A stretch of DNA of 5,054 nt from Dehalococcoidia bacterium. Its GTDB lineage: Bacteria > Chloroflexota > Dehalococcoidia > E44-bin15. Below the pieces are notes generated by a model. It saw only the letters and a list, made by a program, of their open reading frames with translations. It was not told the DNA's origin and ran no database searches. The stretch covers positions 1-5,054 of the forward strand of contig JAGMCC010000097.1 of assembly GCA_023129355.1 (NCBI GenBank), given 5' to 3'. Of this stretch, positions 1 to 4,662 are shown one piece after another (position 1 is the first letter of the stretch; each line of letters starts with the position of its first letter). The translations under genes and the position numbers were made by a program.

Positions 1-64
1 GCTTTAAGCGGGTGCTTGCCTTTGGATATGGGCGCAAGCCCGAATTCAAGAGGAGACGATTCAT
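1..64 (-). CDS. Possible 5' end of the next operon gene, cut by window edge
   Basis: On the minus strand an ATG at 64-62 opens a frame that stays open for 21 codons to the window edge (MNRLLLNSGLRPYPKAS...). I recognise no family, and 21 stop-free codons alone are weak evidence. The support is positional. If the 65-986 island and one ATTCAT copy are removed, this ATG overlaps the kinase TGA as ATGA, the same coupling seen at 2925-2928. The kinase 3' end also carries a Shine-Dalgarno-like GGGGA (1007-1003) about 8 nt before the equivalent ATG at 994-992. In the present arrangement the frame has only a poor upstream GGAA. It could instead be non-coding; sequence left of the window would decide. 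Confidence 0.35.
   Translation of the reverse strand, partial: MNRLLLNSGLRPYPKASTRLK
59..64 (+). repeat. Left copy of 6-bp direct repeat (candidate target duplication)
   Basis: ATTCAT lies directly against the left inverted repeat and matches 989-994. Read on the minus strand it is ATGAAT, containing the putative start codon of the frame running off the left edge. Confidence 0.45.
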
Positions 65-77
65 GGTTCCGTTCGAT
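65..77 (+). repeat. Left terminal inverted repeat, 13 bp
   Basis: GGTTCCGTTCGAT is the exact reverse complement of 974-986. The two arms bracket the mazEF module almost 0.9 kb apart, too far for a simple hairpin. Immediately inside is a smaller inverted repeat (TTGTA 77-81, TACAA 89-93). Confidence 0.6.
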
Positions 78-120
78 TGTAGTTGGCGTACAACATCTAA
101 GATAGTAATGGTGACCTTTG

Positions 121-180
121 CAGGAGCTTATAGGAGCTTATAGGAGCTTATAGGAGAATATGGGAGATTATTGGAAATAG
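121..180 (+). repeat. Six tandem 10-bp units, consensus TAGGAGCTTA
   Basis: Split into tens, the stretch reads CAGGAGCTTA, TAGGAGCTTA, TAGGAGCTTA, TAGGAGAATA, TGGGAGATTA, TTGGAAATAG. Three near-identical units are followed by three that drift progressively. The 10-bp period is close to one helical turn, so equivalent bases face the same side. It lies 47 bp upstream of the candidate mazEF -35 box. It may be a protein-binding array, a product of replication slippage, or inert. It shows no spacer/repeat pattern of a CRISPR. Confidence 0.8.
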
Positions 181-226
181 TCGTCCTTAGTCATTTCCCA
201 TTACTCTGCCTCTAAGCTACATGGCT

Positions 227-256
227 TTGACACTATGAATATTAGCGTAATAAACT
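227..256 (+). promoter_or_regulatory. Candidate sigma70-type promoter for mazEF
   Basis: A perfect -35 TTGACA (227-232) is followed after 18 bp by TAAACT (251-256), a 4/6 match to the -10 consensus. This predicts transcription starting near 262-264 and a leader of about 48 nt before the mazE start at 311. An overlapping alternative -10, TAATAA (248-253), has a less favourable 15-bp spacer. Prediction from consensus only. Confidence 0.45.
240..252. promoter_or_regulatory. Candidate operator palindrome TATTA-GCG-TAATA
   Basis: A perfect 5-bp inverted repeat with a 3-bp centre sits between the candidate -35 and -10 boxes and touches the latter. Ribbon-helix-helix antitoxins typically bind short palindromes over their own promoter and repress, more tightly with bound toxin, so this is the most likely autoregulatory site. 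The arms are short and AT-rich, so chance is not excluded. Confidence 0.3.
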
Positions 257-310
257 ATTTATGGAGAGTAAGTATGACTAAGTAGTATTACAGTTTGGTA
301 GGGGAAGAAT

Positions 311-553
311 ATGTCTGATGTAGTGAAGCTAACGATTAGTTTATCACGAAATCTTGTAGAGTTCGCTGATGTATTATCCAAAGAGAGAAACGTCAGCCGG
401 AGCGGAGCGATTGCGATTATTCTGCAAGAATCGGCTGAGGAACGAGAACGCCTTGCTATGATTGAAGGCTATAAGGCAATGGCTGAGCAACGTCGTGAGT
501 TTGCTGCTATGGCCTTGCCGTTGGCCAATGAGGTATTACCTGAATGGAAATAG
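311..553 (+). CDS. mazE: MazE-family antitoxin (ribbon-helix-helix, EndoAI-like)
   Basis: This 80-residue protein is the antitoxin of the adjacent MazF. Its N-terminal half fits a ribbon-helix-helix DNA-binding fold: a beta strand VKLTISL (about residues 5-11), helix 1 (about 13-25) and helix 2 beginning near SRSGAIA (about 29-43). The tail (44-80, rich in Glu/Arg/Ala, with EGYKAMAEQ at 52-60) should wrap the toxin. The layout, including 'ISL..NLV' and a later 'GY..MA', resembles Bacillus subtilis EndoAI as I remember it rather than the AbrB-fold MazE of E. coli. The ATG is preceded by GGGGAAG (301-307). The stop lies 6 nt before the mazF GTG, as expected for a co-translated pair. It probably also represses its own promoter. 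The family is clear; the partner assignment rests on adjacency. Confidence 0.88.
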   Translation: MSDVVKLTISLSRNLVEFADVLSKERNVSRSGAIAIILQESAEERERLAMIEGYKAMAEQRREFAAMALPLANEVLPEWK

Positions 554-559
554 CCGATT

Positions 560-898
560 GTGATTAAGCGTGGCGAGATATACTGGGTAGACTGGAGTCC
601 TGGTAGAGGGAGGGAGCAGAGCGGGCTAAGGCCCGCTCTTGTTATTCAAAATGATATAGGAAACCAATATAGCCCGAATACAATCATTGCCGCTATTACG
701 ACAGTTCCAGTTAAGCCATATCCTGTTATCGTTATGATTACAGCCTCGGAAAGTGGTCTGCCCAAGGATAGCAGTATCGACCTTGGAACGATAATGACGA
801 TAGATCAAACACGGCTCGGTGACAAATGTGGTGAAATTAGCCCGGCGAAGATGGCTGAAGTGGATAACGCTATCAAGAAGAGCCTAGGGCTAGTCTAG
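560..898 (+). CDS. mazF: MazF/PemK-family endoribonuclease toxin (EndoA-like)
   Basis: A 112-residue mRNA interferase of the MazF/PemK family, expected to cut single-stranded RNA at a short specific sequence and arrest growth when not bound by its antitoxin. The family core is complete: KRGEIYWVDWSP (3-14), the loop and turn REQSGLRPALVIQND (18-32), DIGNQYSP (32-39), AAIT (44-47) and TIDQTRL (80-86). Arg24 and Thr47 align with the Arg25 and Thr48 recalled as catalytic in B. subtilis EndoA, so it looks active. Length is normal (about 110-116). The start is GTG, the only start matching the conserved N-terminus, with a weak GGAAA (546-550) inside the antitoxin end. That would keep toxin yield below antitoxin yield. 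The cleavage motif cannot be predicted from this sequence. Confidence 0.93.
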   Translation: MIKRGEIYWVDWSPGRGREQSGLRPALVIQNDIGNQYSPNTIIAAITTVPVKPYPVIVMITASESGLPKDSSIDLGTIMTIDQTRLGDKCGEISPAKMAEVDNAIKKSLGLV

Positions 899-990
899 TC
901 TAATTTCACCTTGCCCCCCTTCTAGTAATACGCACTAAAGGGATGAAAAGCCTATAGCATTTAATCAAACATTATCGAACGGAACCTAAT
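899..990. other. Intergenic gap between convergent mazF and kinase genes
   Basis: This gap separates the plus-strand mazF stop from the minus-strand kinase stop and contains the right inverted repeat (974-986). I see no stem-loop followed by a T-run on either strand. CTAG recurs at 884-887, 890-893, 895-898 and 922-925, spanning the mazF end, with no evident function. Confidence 0.6.
974..986 (-). repeat. Right terminal inverted repeat, 13 bp
   Basis: ATCGAACGGAACC, the exact reverse complement of 65-77. It lies two to four bases beyond the kinase stop codon (991-993), in the gap between the convergent mazF and kinase genes. Confidence 0.6.
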
Positions 991-994
991 TCAT
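989..994 (+). repeat. Right copy of 6-bp direct repeat (candidate target duplication)
   Basis: ATTCAT, identical to 59-64, is separated from the right inverted repeat by TA (987-988). It overlaps the kinase stop codon: on the minus strand CTATGAAT reads as kinase Leu-stop and also as an ATG-AAT start, now followed at once by TAG. Confidence 0.45.
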
Positions 995-1947
995 AGGGGC
1001 TTTCCCCATAGTTTTTCGTATCTTTGCCGTAGCTGGCGAAGGGAAGGAAGGCCAGCCCTTGCCCCGGAGCGGGCGATAGAGAATTGAGCGACAAGCTCTC
1101 CTAGATAACCACATTCCTCCAGGTTTTTCTCTCGCAGGAGTCCGAAAAGAAAGCCGGCGGCGAAGGCATCACCAGCACCGATAGTATCTCCAGGCACTCG
1201 CTTAGTTCTTATAGCTTCGATCATGTATTCCCGGTCGCCGGAAGCCAAGTAACAGGCGGCGGTGGTCGCTTTCCTTTTCATTCCCTCACCGAGGGTGACG
1301 GCCACGACCTGGCACCCTCGCCCCAAGCAGCTTTGGGCTCCTTTTTGAAATTCCTCGCCAGTTAGTTGCTCTATTTCCTTTCGATTAATGAAGAGGACGT
1401 ATGTTCTCTTTATTATCGGGGATAAATCGGCGAGCCCCCGGGCAGTATAGATTGACCCCGGGGCGAAGCTCACTTTGACGGAGGTGGGTATATGGTCTAT
1501 TAATTGCTTTTGGATTTCCAGATGCCTTTCCCCGGCGAAGGAGGAGAGGTGAAGTATCCGGGCTTGTTTAATATAGTCCAGGTCTATGTCATCGCTCTCC
1601 AGCAGGCTGTTGGCGCCGGGTAATACATAGATGGCTCGCCGGCCTCGCTTATCAGTGAGACACAGTGTAGTGCCCGTTTTCGCCTTTTTGATCCTGATCT
1701 GCCCGGTATCAACACTCACATTCCTGAAATCATCCAGAAGCATCCCGCCTGCTTCATCGTCGCCCACTGTGCCGATAAAGCCCCCAACGACCCCGAGCCT
1801 GGCTAGGCCGTAAATGGTATTCGCTGCCGAGCCACCGGGCGACAGGAGAAACTCCGTCATGGGAGCCTCACCATCTCTCAGCATGCGCGCTACACTATAG
1901 ATTTGATCTATATTCAGCGCCCCAAAGCCGATTACCTCGATATCCAC
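991..1947 (-). CDS. PfkB-family carbohydrate/nucleoside kinase
   Basis: A 318-residue ribokinase-fold enzyme predicted to phosphorylate a sugar or nucleoside hydroxyl with ATP in the cytoplasm. Visible family marks are an N-terminal GALNID (9-14, with Asp14 in the substrate-binding position), the PfkB signature-1 region PGGSAANTIYGLARLG (37-52), the N-x-x-E motif NRKE (188-191) for metal/phosphate binding, VTLGEG (217-222), and signature 2 DTIGAGDAF (254-262), in which Asp260 is the expected catalytic base. Length is typical of the family. The GTG start is chosen because AGGAGG (1958-1953) lies 5 nt upstream, overlapping the stop of the HAD gene, and because the core strand begins at once. 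Substrate is not readable; ribokinase-, adenosine- or fructokinase-like activity are all possible. Its last codons appear to have held the ribosome site and ATGA start of a further gene. Confidence 0.93.
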   Translation of the reverse strand: MDIEVIGFGALNIDQIYSVARMLRDGEAPMTEFLLSPGGSAANTIYGLARLGVVGGFIGTVGDDEAGGMLLDDFRNVSVDTGQIRIKKAKTGTTLCLTDKRGRRAIYVLPGANSLLESDDIDLDYIKQARILHLSSFAGERHLEIQKQLIDHIPTSVKVSFAPGSIYTARGLADLSPIIKRTYVLFINRKEIEQLTGEEFQKGAQSCLGRGCQVVAVTLGEGMKRKATTAACYLASGDREYMIEAIRTKRVPGDTIGAGDAFAAGFLFGLLREKNLEECGYLGELVAQFSIARSGARAGLPSLRQLRQRYEKLWGKPL

Positions 1948-1956
1948 CTACTCCTC

Positions 1957-2928
1957 CTATCCAAGTTTGCTTGCTTCCTGCCGAACCAGCCGGCGAATCC
2001 TCTGATGAATCTGAAGCGGCTCCTCAAGGTTGTCGCGCCCCTCAAGCCAGTGGAATTTACGTTCTCCCCTGCCCTCGCCATAGGCTTCAATAGCCTGCTT
2101 AACTGCGTTTCCTCCGCCCTTCTCCCAGGCATCGAGGACGATCTTCAGATCGCTGAGGTTGGTGGAGGCGAGGCCCATAGTGGCGTAGGGGAGGGCGTAT
2201 TCGTTGGCGTTGAAGGCAATGGCAAGACCCCCGGCGCGACCTACTGTCTCCAGCATCCTGGCATCGGTGATGCTGTCGCCGACAACCACAACATGCTCAG
2301 GGAATTGACCACGAACCCGGGCAAAACGGCGCAGCGCCGCCGCCTTCCTCCTTCCCCCCATCGGCTTCACCTCGCGAAGGGCGAGGCCAAGGCTGGTTTG
2401 AGGCAGTTCCTCCCAGAAGAAGCGGTCGAGGCGTTTTTTCATACCTTCATCGTCCCCTGCCTTAAGCGCCAGGATCTCTTGCTCTATATTTTCCACCAGT
2501 GCGCGATCCTCATCTTGTGCTAGGTTGCGGTATCGGTCGATAGGAAATCGGGTGCAGGCGAGGTTCTCTTGGGCAATACCCACCCGCTGCATGATGCGAC
2601 TGGCGTATTGCTCGTAGCTGGTGCTGATGCAGAAGACCTGCCAATGCTTCAGGCTCATGATAAGCTCCCGCGCCCCCGCAACAATGGCTGCCCTTTCGGC
2701 AAGCCCGCTGATATCCCCCTCCGCGACGCCGTGATGAATTAGAAAAGGGACGATGAGAGCCAGGGTATCACCAGGCTCATAGCCCTCCCTGCCTTCGATG
2801 GCCAGTAGATCATCGTAGCGGCTGATGACCTCGAAGACCTGACCCCCATTGGGGAAGAGCTTCATCAACTCATAGGCATTATCTTGAATCGACAGAGGGC
2901 CTTCCATGTCAAAGAAGACGAGGTTCAT
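1957..2928 (-). CDS. HAD-superfamily hydrolase, resembling archaeal EhaR-type proteins
   Basis: A 323-residue HAD-fold protein, probably a phosphatase acting on a small phosphorylated metabolite. Motif I is FFDMEGPLS (5-13) with nucleophile Asp7, but Glu9 replaces the usual second Asp. Motif II is the strand VFCIS ending at Ser102, motif III is probably Lys195 after GG, and motif IV is GDSITDARML (217-226) with Asp218 and Asp222. About 85-95 residues follow motif I and about 90 follow motif II, room for cap or insert domains. The opening 'D-x-E-G-P-[IL]-S...DNA.E' matches my memory of archaeal proteins annotated as EhaR-type HAD. There is no hydrogenase gene here, so that name should not be carried over. 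The ATG overlaps the formyltransferase stop (ATGA, 2928-2925). Fold is confident, substrate unknown. Confidence 0.85.
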   Translation of the reverse strand: MNLVFFDMEGPLSIQDNAYELMKLFPNGGQVFEVISRYDDLLAIEGREGYEPGDTLALIVPFLIHHGVAEGDISGLAERAAIVAGARELIMSLKHWQVFCISTSYEQYASRIMQRVGIAQENLACTRFPIDRYRNLAQDEDRALVENIEQEILALKAGDDEGMKKRLDRFFWEELPQTSLGLALREVKPMGGRRKAAALRRFARVRGQFPEHVVVVGDSITDARMLETVGRAGGLAIAFNANEYALPYATMGLASTNLSDLKIVLDAWEKGGGNAVKQAIEAYGEGRGERKFHWLEGRDNLEEPLQIHQRIRRLVRQEASKLG

Positions 2929-3749
2929 TTGGCAAGTGTCCCTTTCACCCTTTGGTCTATTTCCCCACTCAGGTTGTATCCATTAATAGGCTTTCCATTA
3001 CTGTCAACCACCATTTCACCCGCTATCCTTACCTGGCCCTCGCTGAAGGCTTTTATGGTGGCAATAATCAGCGGGAACTCTCGCGCCAGACCGTACCTTC
3101 GGATCTCACGGAAGATGGAATTTCTCTCGCCCTCCTGCTTTTTCACATCCGCTATAGAGCGCCCCTTTATCTCACCCCAGTATCTATCGAAGGGCTCTCC
3201 CCGGATCGAAAAAGTACAATAAGTTACCGCAGGGCCCTCGTCAAGCTGGGGGGTGACCAGGTGCATCATCACACCTGTCTCCTCTGCACCCTGCTCTATC
3301 AATCTCCAGATAACCTCCTGCCAGGTTCCCTTGGGGCCGCCGGGGGTAGCGGGGTGAAGGTTGATCATTGGATAGCGGTGGCACATTTCCTCACCGATAA
3401 TGAGCATGTATCCGGCGAGAACACAAAGGTCAGGGCCTGGGAGAAACCCCTCAAGCCTCCGCATCGCCTCTTTTTCGAACTCACCCCTCCACCTCTCCCT
3501 AACGATTTCCTGAAATCTACTAGACGATAGGCAGATGAGCGGTATCCGGTAGCTATGGACCAGTTCGAAAAAGGAGTCGCTTTCTGTGGCCTCGCCCGGC
3601 TCCCGATTGCTAAAAACAAAGGCAATCTCTGCCTTTATCTTACCTTCCTCTATGCTGCTCCATACTGCTCGAAGAAGGTCACGCGCTGCATCATCCCGCC
3701 CTGTGGAGAACCATCCGAGGCGATATTGGCCTTTTTGCGCTTTAGTCAT
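2925..3749 (-). CDS. PurN/GART-like formyltransferase, atypical substrate loop
   Basis: This 274-residue protein has the formyltransferase fold that moves a formyl group from 10-formyl-tetrahydrofolate to an amine. With this start, LAGYMLI (111-117) matches the folate-binding strand, INLHP (129-133) supplies Asn130 and His132, and TGVMMHLVTPQLDEGP (158-173) supplies Asp170: the Asn-His-Asp catalytic set. A PurN-like ending (AFSEGQVRI) is present, but about 40 extra residues precede it. The GAR-phosphate loop, normally SG.GSN, reads STGRDDAARDLL (15-26), and the segment after His132 is PATPGGPKGTW rather than P-S-L-L-P. The substrate may therefore not be GAR. Start choice is uncertain. ATG 3749 puts the first strand eight residues in. 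GTG 3761 has GAGG 11 nt upstream. ATG 3833 would add 28 residues overlapping the PHP gene and has no ribosome site. Confidence 0.85.
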   Translation of the reverse strand: MTKAQKGQYRLGWFSTGRDDAARDLLRAVWSSIEEGKIKAEIAFVFSNREPGEATESDSFFELVHSYRIPLICLSSSRFQEIVRERWRGEFEKEAMRRLEGFLPGPDLCVLAGYMLIIGEEMCHRYPMINLHPATPGGPKGTWQEVIWRLIEQGAEETGVMMHLVTPQLDEGPAVTYCTFSIRGEPFDRYWGEIKGRSIADVKKQEGERNSIFREIRRYGLAREFPLIIATIKAFSEGQVRIAGEMVVDSNGKPINGYNLSGEIDQRVKGTLAK

Positions 3750-3787
3750 AGGATAGCTCACACTGATTTTGGCCTCGAGCTTTTGGG

Positions 3788-4441
3788 CTATCGCCCTTTT
3801 AGCGCCTTCTCCAGCTTGACCCAGGTGCTCCATAGTGGAGCCCAGAGGGCAGTTCCCCGCCCTATGACCCTTCCCTGTGCCAGAGCGGTGAGGAACTGGT
3901 CCCTGTCGTTGAACTCGGGCATCTCCACATAGGCGTTGCCGATCTCGCTAGGTCTGTGGGCGTCGCTGCCGGCGCTGGCGAGAAGCCCGTGAGCCTGGGC
4001 GAAGCGCTCCGCCATGATAGACTGGCGGCGAAACAGAAGGCGTGCATTAAGCACCTCGATTATGTCAATATATGGCAGGAGTTCCTCCAGTGTTTGACGA
4101 TGAATGGTGGAGCGCCGCAGCCGGTCGAAAGGGTGGGGGATGCCCACCAGCCCACCTTGCTCCTTGATCATGCGTGCCGTCTCCGCGGCGGGAAGCCCCT
4201 TGGGGATCTCCTCTGCTAAGAAGTATCCGATGATCTCTCCAGCACTGGTATGAATCTCATCGCCCACTATCACCTGGAATGGGGCGATCCTTTTCATCTC
4301 CAGGGCGCCGGCTATGGTATTGTGGTCGGTTATGGCGATGCAGTTGATCCCAACCTCGAGACAGCGAGCGATGATACGCTCCAGCGGAGCGTTGGAGTCA
4401 TCCGAGTAAACTGTGTGGATGTGAAGGTCGGCTCTTATCAA
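3788..4441 (-). CDS. PHP-domain metal-dependent phosphoesterase
   Basis: A 217-residue PHP-fold protein with the full metal-ligand set: DLHIHT (5-10; His7, His9), SDD (13-15), TDHNT (38-42; Asp39, His40), DEIHT (61-65; Glu62, His64), PHP (102-104; His103) and SDAH (159-162; Asp160, His162). It should hydrolyse phosphate esters using a multinuclear metal centre. Relatives include the E. coli YciV/RNase AM group acting on nucleoside 3',5'-bisphosphates or short RNA 5' ends, and histidinol phosphatases; I cannot choose among them. The protein is compact, with a short C-terminal part after the last ligand and no polymerase fusion. The start is TTG at 4441-4439, overlapping the xseB stop as TTGA, with AAGGA 9 nt upstream. 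The conserved DLHIHT begins four residues later, so no later start fits. Confidence 0.92.
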   Translation of the reverse strand: MIRADLHIHTVYSDDSNAPLERIIARCLEVGINCIAITDHNTIAGALEMKRIAPFQVIVGDEIHTSAGEIIGYFLAEEIPKGLPAAETARMIKEQGGLVGIPHPFDRLRRSTIHRQTLEELLPYIDIIEVLNARLLFRRQSIMAERFAQAHGLLASAGSDAHRPSEIGNAYVEMPEFNDRDQFLTALAQGRVIGRGTALWAPLWSTWVKLEKALKGR

Positions 4442-4662
4442 GGGGATTCGTCCTTGCTTTCTAGCCCTTGCTCATAGGGGGTTTGGATCTGGCTGATCTT
4501 GAGCTCGGCAGCATTCAACTGCTCATTGCATATCTTGGCAAGCCTTATCCCATCCTCAAAGAGGGCAATCGCCTCCTCCAACCTCAGCCCCCCGTCCTCC
4601 AGGGTTTGAGTTATCTTCTCCAGTCTGTTTAGCGCTTCTTCGAAGGAAAGCTGTTCATCCAT
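4438..4662 (-). CDS. xseB: Exonuclease VII small subunit
   Basis: A 74-residue XseB, the small helical subunit that several copies of bind one XseA to form exonuclease VII, which degrades single-stranded DNA from both ends into short acid-soluble pieces. The family pattern is nearly uninterrupted: SFEEALNRLEKI (6-17), LEDGGLRLEEAIALFEDGI (21-39), then a helix ending AELKISQI. The length is normal (about 65-85), followed by a short acidic tail. The ATG has AAGGA about 8 nt upstream. Its first 34 nt overlap the end of xseA in another frame. The overlap appears genuine because SFEEAL must be retained and no later start precedes it. Confidence 0.96.
   Translation of the reverse strand: MDEQLSFEEALNRLEKITQTLEDGGLRLEEAIALFEDGIRLAKICNEQLNAAELKISQIQTPYEQGLESKDESP

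Larger units (their letters stand above)
65..986. mobile_element. Putative non-autonomous mobile element carrying mazEF
   Basis: The segment is delimited by a perfect 13-bp inverted repeat (GGTTCCGTTCGAT at 65-77 and its reverse complement at 974-986). A 6-bp direct repeat ATTCAT lies outside it (59-64 and 989-994), resembling a target-site duplication. Inside are only the MazE/MazF genes, their promoter region and a decamer repeat, with no transposase or integrase. The interior is AT-richer than its surroundings: I count 17/60 G+C in 241-300, against 33/60 in 1-60 and 37/60 in 2281-2340. One irregularity is that the left direct repeat abuts the inverted repeat while the right one is separated from it by two bases (TA). 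The assignment is inferred from these signals, and I recognise no known element family. Confidence 0.5.

Noticed and set aside
14..39. Hairpin GCTTGC (14-19) / GCAAGC (34-39) as a terminator
   Set aside because: Only 6 bp of stem with a 14-nt loop and no T-run after it on either strand.
63..143. 26-codon plus-strand frame starting ATG with AGGAG (51-55) 7 nt upstream
   Set aside because: The start straddles the left direct/inverted repeat boundary and the frame ends in the decamer array, so its sequence is explained by the repeats. No recognisable protein features.
121..180. CRISPR-like array
   Set aside because: The units are 10 bp, contiguous and without unique spacers, so this is a simple tandem repeat.
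261..285. Mini-frame Met-Thr-Lys-stop (ATG 274) with GGAG upstream in the mazEF leader, a possible leader peptide
   Set aside because: Its ribosome site would fall at the predicted transcript start, it has only three codons, and it is out of frame with mazE. Most likely chance in AT-rich sequence.
172..556. Near-repeat TGGAAATAG[T/C]CG at 172-183 and 545-556, suggesting a duplicated mazE end
   Set aside because: Only 11 of 12 bases match and similarity does not extend clearly to either side; the first copy is also the last drifted unit of the decamer array.
65..986. Integron cassette or attC-bounded module
   Set aside because: The 13-bp ends are inverted rather than a single attC per cassette, lack the usual GTTRRRY/RYYYAAC core arrangement, and there is no integrase in view.
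1903..2523. Long plus-strand open frame (206 codons) opposite the kinase start and HAD gene
   Set aside because: Antisense shadow of two genes with clear family motifs; its translation has no recognisable domain and no operon partner.
2952..3530. Plus-strand open frame (192 codons) opposite the formyltransferase gene; another at 3555-3932
   Set aside because: Both are antisense shadows of the formyltransferase and PHP coding frames, whose catalytic residues are intact on the minus strand.
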